This document shows, piece by piece, positions 38,826-46,798 of a DNA stretch of 64,000 nucleotides (positions are counted from its first letter, which is position 1; each line of letters begins with the position of its first letter). Both the position numbers and the translations under genes were made by a program. The DNA lies in the NCBI GenBank assembly GCA_046330435.1, contig JAXLST010000013.1, forward strand, positions 62,001-126,000. The letters run 5' to 3'. Source of the stretch: Ga0077560 sp046330435. GTDB lineage: Bacteria > Actinomycetota > Thermoleophilia > Miltoncostaeales > Miltoncostaeaceae. A model generated the notes under the pieces. It was not told the origin of the DNA. It worked only from the letters and a program-made list of their open reading frames with translations, and did no database searches.

Positions 38826-40013
38826 GGGCGGAACCTCCCGCCAGGAGCGCCCCCTCGGCAGGCCCGCCGCGGCGGCGGCCGACAGCGCCGCGGCGCCGGC
38901 CGCGATCGCGAGCAGCGTGACCTCGCCGCCGGAGTCCAGGGCGACGGAGGCCACCAGGCCGGCGGCGATCCCGCCCACGTAGCGGGCGGACATGTAGAGC
39001 CCGCCCGCGACCGCGGCGGCCTCCGGCGGCGCCGCGTCCAGGGCCGCGGCCTGCAGCGCCGGCCCCGCCAGCCCGATGCCGACGCCCAGCACCAGCAGCG
39101 GCGGCACCAGCGCCCACACCGACGGGTGCGCCGCGACCAGCGGCAGCGGCGCGCCCCCGGCCGCGGCGATCGCGCCGCCCAGCAGGGCTGGACGGCGGCG
39201 CCCGTGCCGGTCGCTCATCCGGCCGCCGCGCACCGACCCCAGCAGGACCCCGGCGGTCACGGCACCGGCCACCACGCCGGCCGGCCCGGCGCCCAGCCCC
39301 AGGCCCGCCGTCGCGATCACCGGCACGGTGAGCAGCACCGTGTACAGCACGAGGTTGTGCAGGAGGATCGCCGCCGACCCCAGCGCGAACGGCCGGCGGG
39401 TGAGCACCCCCATCGCGCGGGCGGCGTCGGCCGAGTGGTCCTCGTGGGTCGCCGGGGCGGCGGGGATGCGCAGCACCACCGGAAGTACCATGAGCCCGAG
39501 GGGCACCGACACCAGGAACACCGCGCGCCACCCGCCGAGGCTCGTCATGAGGCCGCCGACGGTGGGGCCGATGGCCGCCGACAGCGCCAGCGCGGTCGCC
39601 AGCACCCCGAAGGCCCGGCCCCGGCGGTCCGGGTCGACGCCGGTGCGGATGATCGCCGCGACGCTCGGCAGCATCAGCGACCCGCCCACCGCCTGGCCGG
39701 CGCGGGCGGCCACCAGCACCCCGAACCCCGGTGCGGCGGCCGCCACGAGCGAGCCGGCCAGGAACACCGCGAACCCGGCCAGGAACGTGCGCCGGTGGCC
39801 GGCGGCGTCACCCATCCGGCCACCCAGGGGCTGGGCCAGGGCCATCACCGCCAGGTAGCCGGTCACGAGCCACACCGCCCGGCTCACCGGGACCCCGAGG
39901 TCGGCCTCCACGTCCAGGAGGGCCAGGGTCACCATCGAGGAGTTGAGGGGCACGAGCGCGCAGGCCGCGGCCAGCGCCGCGACCGCCGCCCCCGACATCC
40001 CCGCGCGCGTCAC
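38814..40013 (-). CDS. MFS transporter
   Basis: 399-residue major facilitator protein with about 12 membrane helices and the signature loops GGRMGDAAGHRRT and GGRMSDRHGRRRP. The pattern NSSMVTLALLDVEADLG at the start is typical of drug-exporter-like (DHA) members. The GTG start overlaps the stop of the Ldh-family gene (GTGA) and so is preferred over an ATG five codons in. Coupled expression suggests it could move a substrate or product of that dehydrogenase, but no motif defines it. Confidence 0.88.
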   Translation of the reverse strand: MTRAGMSGAAVAALAAACALVPLNSSMVTLALLDVEADLGVPVSRAVWLVTGYLAVMALAQPLGGRMGDAAGHRRTFLAGFAVFLAGSLVAAAAPGFGVLVAARAGQAVGGSLMLPSVAAIIRTGVDPDRRGRAFGVLATALALSAAIGPTVGGLMTSLGGWRAVFLVSVPLGLMVLPVVLRIPAAPATHEDHSADAARAMGVLTRRPFALGSAAILLHNLVLYTVLLTVPVIATAGLGLGAGPAGVVAGAVTAGVLLGSVRGGRMSDRHGRRRPALLGGAIAAAGGAPLPLVAAHPSVWALVPPLLVLGVGIGLAGPALQAAALDAAPPEAAAVAGGLYMSARYVGGIAAGLVASVALDSGGEVTLLAIAAGAAALSAAAAAGLPRGRSWREVPPSAA

Positions 40014-41098
40014 CCCCCGAGCAGGAACGGCACGCCCGCGCGCTCCGCGATCCGCTCGACCTGCACCACCAGGTCGTCCGGGAGCGGGATGCCGTCGCGC
40101 AGGCGCTCCTCGCGGTTCGCCCGCTCCGGGTCGCCGGCCACCAGCACCGGCTGGTCCGGGTTGGCCCGGGCGCTGCCGTGCAGGGTGTCGACCACCTGGT
40201 CCAGGTCGCCCTCGAAGGCCCCCTCGTCCCGGAACGCCCGCGGGTCGATCGCCATGAAGAAGTGCCCCAGGTCGTGGGGCTGGCCCTCGGTCTGCGTGCG
40301 GTTCCGGATGGGCGAGAACGACGCCCCCGACAGGGCCCCGGCGAGGATGTGCACCATCACCGCCAGGCCGTAGCCCTTGTGGCTGCCGTGCTCCCGGGTC
40401 ATGCCGAGCGGGGTGAGACCGCCCTGCGACTCCTCGTTGAGGTACTCCATCGCGACGGCCGGGTCGGTGACCGGGTTCCCGGCGCCGTCCACCACCCAGC
40501 CCTCCGGCAGCGGGTCGTGCCGCAGGTTGTGGACCTTCACGCGGTTCATCGCGACGGTCGTGGTGGCCATGTCCAGCTCGAACGGCGGGTTCTCCCCGGC
40601 CGGGGCGGCGAAGGCGAGCGGGTTCGTGCCCATCACCGCCTCGGCGCCGAACGTGGGGACCATCAGCACCCCGCGGGTCGCGGAGGTGACCATGCCGATG
40701 CAGCCCCGCCTGGCCGCGATGGCCGAGTACGCGCCCGCCGCGCCGAAGTGGCTGGAGTTGCGCACCGTGACCACGGCGACGCCGGACTCCAGGCACTTGT
40801 CCACGGCCAGGTTCATGGCGCGCACCGACACCGGGTGGCCCAGGCCGCCGCCGGCGTCGAACAGCGCGGTGGAGGCCGTCTCCCGCACCAGGCGGACCTC
40901 CCCGCCCACGCGGATGTGGCCCTTGGCGATCTGCTTCTCGTAGCTGGCGAGCATCGAGATGCCGTGGGAGTCGACCCCGCGCAGGTCGGTCTCGGTCATG
41001 ATCTCCGAGGAGGTCTCCGCGTGGTCGTCGGGGAAGCCCCAGGCGCCCAGCACCGACCGGATCTGCGCCCGGATGACCTCGGCGGGGAAGCGCTTCAC
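40010..41098 (-). CDS. Ldh-family (malate/L-sulfolactate/ureidoglycolate type) NAD(P)-dependent dehydrogenase
   Basis: 362-residue dehydrogenase of the Ldh_2 family, distinct from classical lactate/malate dehydrogenases. Family motifs are TDLRGVDSHGISML near residue 45, VRNSSHFGAAGAYS (catalytic-region histidine) near 115, GTNPLAFAAP and HGSHKGYGLAVMV. The substrate could be malate, sulfolactate or ureidoglycolate. The GTG start is chosen because the conserved region begins at once. First gene of a pair with an MFS transporter. Confidence 0.88.
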   Translation of the reverse strand: MKRFPAEVIRAQIRSVLGAWGFPDDHAETSSEIMTETDLRGVDSHGISMLASYEKQIAKGHIRVGGEVRLVRETASTALFDAGGGLGHPVSVRAMNLAVDKCLESGVAVVTVRNSSHFGAAGAYSAIAARRGCIGMVTSATRGVLMVPTFGAEAVMGTNPLAFAAPAGENPPFELDMATTTVAMNRVKVHNLRHDPLPEGWVVDGAGNPVTDPAVAMEYLNEESQGGLTPLGMTREHGSHKGYGLAVMVHILAGALSGASFSPIRNRTQTEGQPHDLGHFFMAIDPRAFRDEGAFEGDLDQVVDTLHGSARANPDQPVLVAGDPERANREERLRDGIPLPDDLVVQVERIAERAGVPFLLGG

Positions 41099-41241
41099 TG
41101 TGTCCGTCCTCCAGGTCGGGAAGGACCGGGTTCTATCGCACGGGCCCGGCACGGGCGTCCCGTACACCGTACGCAGGGCGTGATTCCTGTGCGATCCTCC
41201 CGGTGCCGCACGGCCGCGGCGCACGACCCACCGGGGGGACC

Positions 41242-42066
41242 ATGAGCGAGCTGCACGTCTACGACGCCAGCCAGGGCGTCGCCGAGGGCTTCACCAGCAC
41301 CGCCCACGACTACGACGCCACCGTGCGCCACAACGTCCAGGGCGCCTGGCGCCTGGTGATGTCGCTGCCGCCGGGCGACCACCGCCGCATCCTCGACGTG
41401 GGCTGCGGCACCGGCTGGGCGTCCCTGGCGATGCTCGAGCGGTTCCCCGGCATCACGCACGTCACCGGAGTCGACCCCGCGGAGGGGATGCTCGAGGTGT
41501 TCCGCGGCAAGACCGCGGGGCTGGGCGGCGTCGAGGTGGACCTGCGGGCCGCCGGCGTGATGGACATGGGCGTCGCCGAGGGCGCGTACGACGCGGTGGT
41601 GTCGTCGATGGCGTTCCACTGGTTCCCCGACAAGCAGGGGGCGGTGCACGCGATGGCCGCGCCGCTGGCCCCCGGCGGGGTGCTCGGCATCCTCGCCTCC
41701 GGCGCCGGCGGGGAGGGGGAGTTCCGCGACGTGGTGCGCTCGCTCGATCCGCCCGCGCCGCGGGAGTGGGACGCGGCGTTCGACTTCGCCCAGCGCGACG
41801 TGGACCACATGGAGTCGTACCTGGTTCAGGCGGGGCTGGAGCCGCTGGACATCTGGATCGAGAAGCGCCTGCGTCACAGCACCCCCGAGGCGTACATGGA
41901 GCGCATGCGCGTGGTCGCGAGCCACGTCACCCCGGCGGACATCCCGGCCGAGGAGCTCGAGGACCTGGGGCGGCGCCTCAACGAGGCGATGCACGCCGCG
42001 TCGGGGCCCCGGGGCTTCGCGTACACCTTCTGCAAGCTCTACGCGGTGGCCCGCAAGCCCTCCTGA
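41242..42066 (+). CDS. SAM-dependent class I methyltransferase
   Basis: 274 residues. The SAM-binding signature ILDVGCGTGWASLAML is near residue 50, followed by GVDPAEGMLEVFRGK and the DAVVSSMAFHWF post-II motif. The substrate is unknown. The ATG follows GGGGGGA; a longer in-frame start at 41203 would add a proline-rich leader and is less likely. It is divergent from the Ldh-family gene across a 143-bp region containing a small GTAC-ACC-GTAC dyad near 41161-41172. Confidence 0.85.
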   Translation: MSELHVYDASQGVAEGFTSTAHDYDATVRHNVQGAWRLVMSLPPGDHRRILDVGCGTGWASLAMLERFPGITHVTGVDPAEGMLEVFRGKTAGLGGVEVDLRAAGVMDMGVAEGAYDAVVSSMAFHWFPDKQGAVHAMAAPLAPGGVLGILASGAGGEGEFRDVVRSLDPPAPREWDAAFDFAQRDVDHMESYLVQAGLEPLDIWIEKRLRHSTPEAYMERMRVVASHVTPADIPAEELEDLGRRLNEAMHAASGPRGFAYTFCKLYAVARKPS

Positions 42067-42106
42067 CCGGGCCCCGCGGGCGGGCCGAACCGGCTACCCT
42101 GCGGGC

Positions 42107-43996
42107 ATGCCTGCTCTCAGATCCCGCACCGTCACGCACGGCCGCAACATGGCCGGGGCCCGGGCCCTGCTGCGCGCCGCCGGCGTCGCCCGTGAGGACT
42201 TCGGGAAGCCGATCATCGCGGTCGCGAACTCCTACACGCAGTTCGTCCCGGGCCACACGCACCTCAAGCCCGTCGGCGAGATCGTCGCCGAGGCGATCAT
42301 CGCCGCGGGCGGCGTACCGCGCGAGTTCAACACGATCGCCGTCGACGACGGCATCGCGATGGGCCACGGCGGGATGCTCTACTCGCTGCCCTCGCGCGAC
42401 ATCATCGCCGACAGCGTCGAGTACATGGTGCAGGCGCACTGCGCGGACGCGCTGGTGTGCATCTCCAACTGCGACAAGATCACCCCGGGCATGCTGAACG
42501 CCGCGCTGCGGCTCAACATCCCCGCCGTGTTCGTGTCCGGCGGCCCCATGGAGGGCGGCACCGCGGTGCTGGTGGACGGCACCGTCCGCAAGCGCGTGAA
42601 CCTCATCACCGCCATCGCCGACGCCGTGGCCGACGAGGTGTCCGACCAGGACATCGCCATCCTCGAGGAGTCCGCCTGCCCGACGTGCGGCTCATGCTCC
42701 GGGATGTTCACGGCGAACTCCATGAACTGCCTCACCGAGGCCCTGGGCCTGGCGCTGCCGGGCAACGGCTCGGTGCTCGCCACCCACACGGCCCGCAAGC
42801 GGCTGTACGAGGACGCCGGCCGCACCGCGGTCGAGCTGTGCCGCCGCTGGTACGAGGAGGACGACGCCACGGTCCTGCCGCGGTCCGTCGCCTCCCGTGC
42901 GGCGTTCGAGAACGCCATGGCGCTGGACGTGGCGATGGGCGGCTCCACCAACACCGTGCTGCACGTCCTGGCCGCCGCCCGCGAGGCGGAGCTGGACTTC
43001 ACGATGCGCGACATCGACGAGGTGTCCCGCCGGGTGCCGTGCCTCACCAAGGTGGCCCCCAACGGCACGTACCTCATGGAGGACGTCCACCGGGCCGGCG
43101 GCATCCCCGCGATCCTCGGGGAGCTGTGGCGCGCCGGGCTGCTGCGGGAGGACGTCACCACCGTCCACTCGCGCACCATGGAGGAGTGGCTGGGCGCCTG
43201 GGACATCCGCGCCGCGAACCCGTCGCCCGAGGCCCTCGACCTGTTCCACGCCGCCCCGGGCTGCGTGCGGTCGGCGACGGCGTTCTCCCAGTCGGAGCGC
43301 TGGGAGTCGCTGGACACCGACGCCGCCGGGGGCTGCATCCGCGACATCGCCCACGCCCACTCCGTGGACGGGGGCCTGGCGATCCTCTACGGCAACCTCG
43401 CCGAGCGGGGCTGCGTGGTGAAGACCGCCGGCGTCGACGAGTCGATCCTGCGGTTCCGCGGGCCCGCCGTGGTGGTGGAGTCCCAGGAGGACGCCGTCTC
43501 GATCATCCTGAACGGCGCCGTCAAGGAGGGCGACGTGGTCGTCATCCGGTACGAGGGCCCGCGCGGCGGACCGGGCATGCAGGAGATGCTCTACCCCACC
43601 TCCTACCTCAAGGGGAAGGGCCTGGGGAAGGCCTGCGCGCTCATCACCGACGGCCGGTTCTCCGGCGGCACCTCCGGGCTGTCCATCGGGCACGTCTCGC
43701 CCGAGGCCGCGTCCGGCGGCGCCATCGCGCTGGTGGAGACCGGGGACATGATCGACATCGACATCCCGGGCCGCACCATCACCCTCGACGTCCCCCAGGA
43801 CGAGCTGGACGCGCGCCGCGAGCAGCTGGAGGGCACGGGCGGCTACCGCCCGGCGCAGCGCAACCGGCCGGTGTCGGCGGCGCTGCGGGCGTACGCCGCG
43901 ATGGCCACCTCCGCCGACACGGGCGCGGTGCGCGACGTGGACGCGGTGGAGCGCGCCATGCGGGAGGCCACCTCGGCGGAGACCGCCACGGCCTGA
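42107..43996 (+). CDS. ilvD: Dihydroxy-acid dehydratase
   Basis: 629-residue iron-sulfur enzyme of branched-chain amino acid synthesis, converting 2,3-dihydroxy-3-methyl acids to 2-oxo acids. Cluster-ligand regions are CISNCDKITPGM and CPTCGSCSGMFTANSMNCL; NMAGARALLRAAG at the start and GGTSGLSIGHVSPEAA near the end are typical of the long (E. coli-like) form. A TACCCT hexamer at 42095-42100 lies 6 nt before the ATG, suggesting a leaderless mRNA. It stands alone; no other ilv genes occur in the window. Confidence 0.97.
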   Translation: MPALRSRTVTHGRNMAGARALLRAAGVAREDFGKPIIAVANSYTQFVPGHTHLKPVGEIVAEAIIAAGGVPREFNTIAVDDGIAMGHGGMLYSLPSRDIIADSVEYMVQAHCADALVCISNCDKITPGMLNAALRLNIPAVFVSGGPMEGGTAVLVDGTVRKRVNLITAIADAVADEVSDQDIAILEESACPTCGSCSGMFTANSMNCLTEALGLALPGNGSVLATHTARKRLYEDAGRTAVELCRRWYEEDDATVLPRSVASRAAFENAMALDVAMGGSTNTVLHVLAAAREAELDFTMRDIDEVSRRVPCLTKVAPNGTYLMEDVHRAGGIPAILGELWRAGLLREDVTTVHSRTMEEWLGAWDIRAANPSPEALDLFHAAPGCVRSATAFSQSERWESLDTDAAGGCIRDIAHAHSVDGGLAILYGNLAERGCVVKTAGVDESILRFRGPAVVVESQEDAVSIILNGAVKEGDVVVIRYEGPRGGPGMQEMLYPTSYLKGKGLGKACALITDGRFSGGTSGLSIGHVSPEAASGGAIALVETGDMIDIDIPGRTITLDVPQDELDARREQLEGTGGYRPAQRNRPVSAALRAYAAMATSADTGAVRDVDAVERAMREATSAETATA

Positions 43997-44054
43997 TCAC
44001 CACCGGCGGCGGGCGGGCGCGGGGCACGTGGCGCCCGCACCGCCGCCGGGAGCA

Positions 44055-44663
44055 TCACCCCGCGGAGGCCTCCCCGACGGCCTCCGCGGGGGCGCGGCGG
44101 CCGGGGGCCGGCGGGCGTGCACCCGCCGTCCGGGCGCCGGCCGGGCGCATCGTGGCCCGCCAGCCGATGAGGCCGACGAGGAGGGCGAGCGTGAACGCGT
44201 ACGCGCCCAGCGCGAGGGGGGTGCCGCTGTCGGACCCGGCGAGAAGCCCGTGCAGGGTGCCGCCGGCGATCGCCGCGTAGCTCGCCCAGTGCAGGCGCCG
44301 CCACACCCGGACGCCGATGCGCTTCCGCAGCCGGAACGACACGTGGAGGATGAGCATGAGCTCCCCGGCGATCACGCCCACGCCGGTCCACACCGGCCGG
44401 TACGGGGCGATGCCGGGCACCACCAGGTCGAGCGGCGTGATCTCGATGGTGCGGTCCAGGTACAGCGAGATGCCGTGGGCGGCGAGCGCCACGAGCCCCA
44501 TCAGGGAGATGAAGCGGTGGATCTCCATGACCTGCGGCGGCCTGAGTCGCCGGAAGGGCCGGCTGCGCAGGACGACCCCGGCGGCCATCGTGGCCGCCAG
44601 CAGCCCGTAGGCGGTGAAGCCGGTCGCCCGTGCGAGCAGCCAGAACGTGGGGTCGTGCTTCAT
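44055..44663 (-). CDS. Ferric-reductase-like heme membrane protein
   Basis: 202 residues with about six membrane helices and histidines in helix positions expected for b-type heme: EIHRFISL, ALAAHGISLY, LILHVSFRL, RLHWASYAA and GTLHGLLAG. This matches the ferric reductase-like transmembrane domain family that includes MsrQ (YedZ). No FAD or NADPH domain is attached. It overlaps ApbE by 4 nt as the last gene of a four-gene operon. A strong hairpin covers its stop codon. Confidence 0.82.
   Translation of the reverse strand: MKHDPTFWLLARATGFTAYGLLAATMAAGVVLRSRPFRRLRPPQVMEIHRFISLMGLVALAAHGISLYLDRTIEITPLDLVVPGIAPYRPVWTGVGVIAGELMLILHVSFRLRKRIGVRVWRRLHWASYAAIAGGTLHGLLAGSDSGTPLALGAYAFTLALLVGLIGWRATMRPAGARTAGARPPAPGRRAPAEAVGEASAG
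44058..44091. terminator. Hairpin between convergent ilvD and heme-protein genes
   Basis: Perfect 13-bp inverted repeat CCCCGCGGAGGCC (44058-44070) and GGCCTCCGCGGGG (44079-44091). It lies inside the last codons of the minus-strand gene and about 60 nt past ilvD, so it may terminate transcription from both sides. Confidence 0.6.
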
Positions 44664-45532
44664 GCGAGACCTCCGGTGAGGCGGGTGGAACCGTCCATGC
44701 CGACGAGCACGCAGGGGATCCCGCGCTCCTCGGCCTCCTCCGCGGCCCGGGCGGACCCCGCGAGCATGAGCGCCTTCGCGGTGGCCTCCGCCTCGGGCCC
44801 GCCGTGCGCGACGACGGTCACGCGCAGCAGGTCGGTCTCCGACGGGGCGCCGGAGGACGGGTCGATGATGTGGTGGGCCTCGCGCCCGCCGCGCGTCCAG
44901 CGCCTGCGGTCGCGGCCCGAGGTGGCGATCGCGCCGCGGTCGAGCGCGAGGGTGACCGATCCGTCGCCCGTCGTGACGCCGACGGTCCACGGCCCGGTGG
45001 CGCGCGGCCCGCGGAGGGCCATGTCGCCGCCCACGCTCACCAGGCAGGGCCCGGCGGGCTCCATCAGGTCGGCGATCCGCTCCGCGGTCCACCCCTTTGC
45101 GATGCCGCCCAGGTCGAGGTGCACGCCCTGGTCGAGGGTGATGGTGCGGGCCTCTGCGTCCACGGCGACCCCGCCGCCGCACGGCCGGGCCTCGACGTCC
45201 CCGTCGCGGTCCTCCGGCATGCCGTCGAAGGACCGGTCGTAGCCGGCCGCGACGACGGCGTCGTGCACGGTGGGGTCGAACCGCCCGCCGGTGCGGTCGC
45301 GCTCGGCGAGCGCGATGCGGGTGAGCTCGAGCAGCTCGGGACCCACCCGCATGCTGCCGGCGGCGTTGAGCCGGGACAGCTCCGACGCGGGCCGGAACCG
45401 GGACAGCAGCGCCTCCAGGCGCTCGACCTCGGCCTCGGCCCGCAGGAGCACGCCCATGGCGTCCTGCTCGGGCCCGGCGTCGAGCAGGAGCTCGACGCCG
45501 GTGCCCATGGCGCGGAACGAGCGGGCGACCAT
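44660..45532 (-). CDS. apbE: FAD:protein FMN transferase (ApbE family)
   Basis: 290-residue flavin transferase that attaches FMN to a Thr/Ser of an exported redox protein. ApbE motifs are MGTGVELLLDA near the start, GRFDPTVHDAVVAAGYD near residue 85, LDLGGIAKGWTAERI near 140, VSVGGDMALRG and HHIIDPSSGAP. No signal peptide is evident, so the reaction may be cytoplasmic-facing or export is non-classical. It is between a glycine-rich exported protein and a heme membrane protein in one operon. No FMN_bind-type substrate is recognisable in the window. Confidence 0.92.
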   Translation of the reverse strand: MVARSFRAMGTGVELLLDAGPEQDAMGVLLRAEAEVERLEALLSRFRPASELSRLNAAGSMRVGPELLELTRIALAERDRTGGRFDPTVHDAVVAAGYDRSFDGMPEDRDGDVEARPCGGGVAVDAEARTITLDQGVHLDLGGIAKGWTAERIADLMEPAGPCLVSVGGDMALRGPRATGPWTVGVTTGDGSVTLALDRGAIATSGRDRRRWTRGGREAHHIIDPSSGAPSETDLLRVTVVAHGGPEAEATAKALMLAGSARAAEEAEERGIPCVLVGMDGSTRLTGGLA

Positions 45533-46038
45533 CAGGACGACCCCGAGCTCGCGGCCGGCGCGGACGGGCTGATGCTCACCGACGGCGCGGACGCCGACCC
45601 GCCGCCGCCACCGCCGCCACCACCGCCGCCGGAGTAGCCGCCACCGCCGCCACCGCCGCCGCCGGAGTAGCCGCCACCGCCGCCGCCGCCACCACCGCCG
45701 CCGCCGTAGACGTAGACGACCCTGCGGTGCCTGTAGGACTCGGCGAGCTTGCGCTTGTAGACGGCCAGCGCGACCTTGCGCTTCTTCCAGTCAGCGGCGA
45801 TCTGCCGCTTCCGGATGCGCTCCATCTTCTTGTAGTGGCCCCAGCGCCGGTCGACGATGCGCTTGATGCGGGCGGCCTGGCGCTGCTGCTTGGCCTCGAG
45901 CTTCTCGATGTGCGCGATGCGGGGGTCCTTCGGCGGCCCCTCGGCGGTCCAGGGGTGGGCGGCGATGACCGCCCACGCCAGGAAGAACACCAGGACCGTC
46001 GCCGCAGCGGCGTATGCACGTGCGATCCCGGAGGGCAT
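45532..46038 (-). CDS. Membrane-anchored basic, glycine-rich protein
   Basis: 168 residues: one N-terminal hydrophobic segment (about 8-27), a strongly basic helical region (about 40-108, rich in R/K, e.g. RRWGHYKKMERIRKRQIAAD), and a C-terminal glycine-rich stretch in which long Gly runs are interrupted by YS pairs (about 111-148), ending SSGSS. No family recognised. Start and stop share bases with both neighbours (TGATG), so it is co-translated with ApbE and the upstream proline/glycine-rich protein. Confidence 0.65.
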   Translation of the reverse strand: MPSGIARAYAAAATVLVFFLAWAVIAAHPWTAEGPPKDPRIAHIEKLEAKQQRQAARIKRIVDRRWGHYKKMERIRKRQIAADWKKRKVALAVYKRKLAESYRHRRVVYVYGGGGGGGGGGGGYSGGGGGGGGGYSGGGGGGGGGGGSASAPSVSISPSAPAASSGSS

Positions 46039-46604
46039 CAGTCGTCACCGCCCCCGCGATTGCCACCGGTCGAGCCACCGTTCTCCGGCTCGTGACGCTC
46101 GGTCTGGTGGGACTCCGAGGGCGCCGGGGCGGATGCCGCCGGCTGCGGCGCGGGCGTCGATGCCGCGGGCGCCGGGGTGGAGGGACGCGTCCTGCGGGCG
46201 GGCAGCTCGGGCAGGTTGTCGCCACCGCCGCCGCCGGAGCGCCGGGCGTCCGAGTTCCCGGAGCCGTTGCTGCTCGGCGGGGTCGCCGCCGACGCGGAGG
46301 CCGTCCCGCCGCCGCCACCGCCACCGCCGCGGACCACCACGAGCGGCGGCGCCACGGGCTCGGGCAGCGGGTCGAACTTGGGCCGCTTGGGGAGCTTGGG
46401 CGGCCGGGCCTTCGCCGCCTCCTTGAGCTTCTTCTGGTTCGCCCGGAGCGCCTCCGCACGCTGGCGGATCTCCTTCTTGCTCACGGGCTTGGCCTTCTGG
46501 GCGTCCGCGCCGAGGTGGACGGTCGAGCCGAGCGCGATGGTCCCGGCGAGCGCGGCGGTGCCGAGCACCGCCGCGAGACCGATCCGATGTGCCGTGCTGG
46601 GCAT
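46038..46604 (-). CDS. Exported Pro/Gly-rich low-complexity protein
   Basis: 188 residues, first gene of the ApbE operon. Signal-like hydrophobic N-terminus (about 6-28), a basic helix (SKKEIRQRAEALRANQKKLK), then a Pro/Lys segment (RPPKLPKRPKFDPLPEP), a Gly run, and a long Pro/Ala/Ser-rich tail. No folded domain is evident; a structural or envelope-spanning role is conceivable. AAGGAG is well placed before the ATG at 46604. Its stop overlaps the next start. Confidence 0.6.
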   Translation of the reverse strand: MPSTAHRIGLAAVLGTAALAGTIALGSTVHLGADAQKAKPVSKKEIRQRAEALRANQKKLKEAAKARPPKLPKRPKFDPLPEPVAPPLVVVRGGGGGGGGTASASAATPPSSNGSGNSDARRSGGGGGDNLPELPARRTRPSTPAPAASTPAPQPAASAPAPSESHQTERHEPENGGSTGGNRGGGDD

Positions 46605-46798
46605 CCGGTCTCCTTCAAGTATTGGTCGGGCACACAGGGCGGTGGGCGCGCCGTGCACCCGGGACCACGCACGACCCGGCCCGGTTCTTACGCGGATCCG
46701 TCCCTGGACCTTCGGGCGGTGACCGCTCCGCCGGCGGCGACGTACTGTTGATGCCGTCCCGCCACGGGGACCGGCGAGGACCGGACGAGGAGGCCGCT

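Noticed and set aside
41161..41172. GTAC-ACC-GTAC dyad between the Ldh-family and methyltransferase genes as an operator
   Set aside because: Arms of only four bases; too short to stand as a feature without conservation data.
45590..45710. GCC/GCCACC-rich tract as a microsatellite or assembly artefact
   Set aside because: It encodes the glycine-rich tail of the protein at 45532-46038 in an intact frame; Gly runs separated by Tyr-Ser pairs are consistent with real coding sequence.
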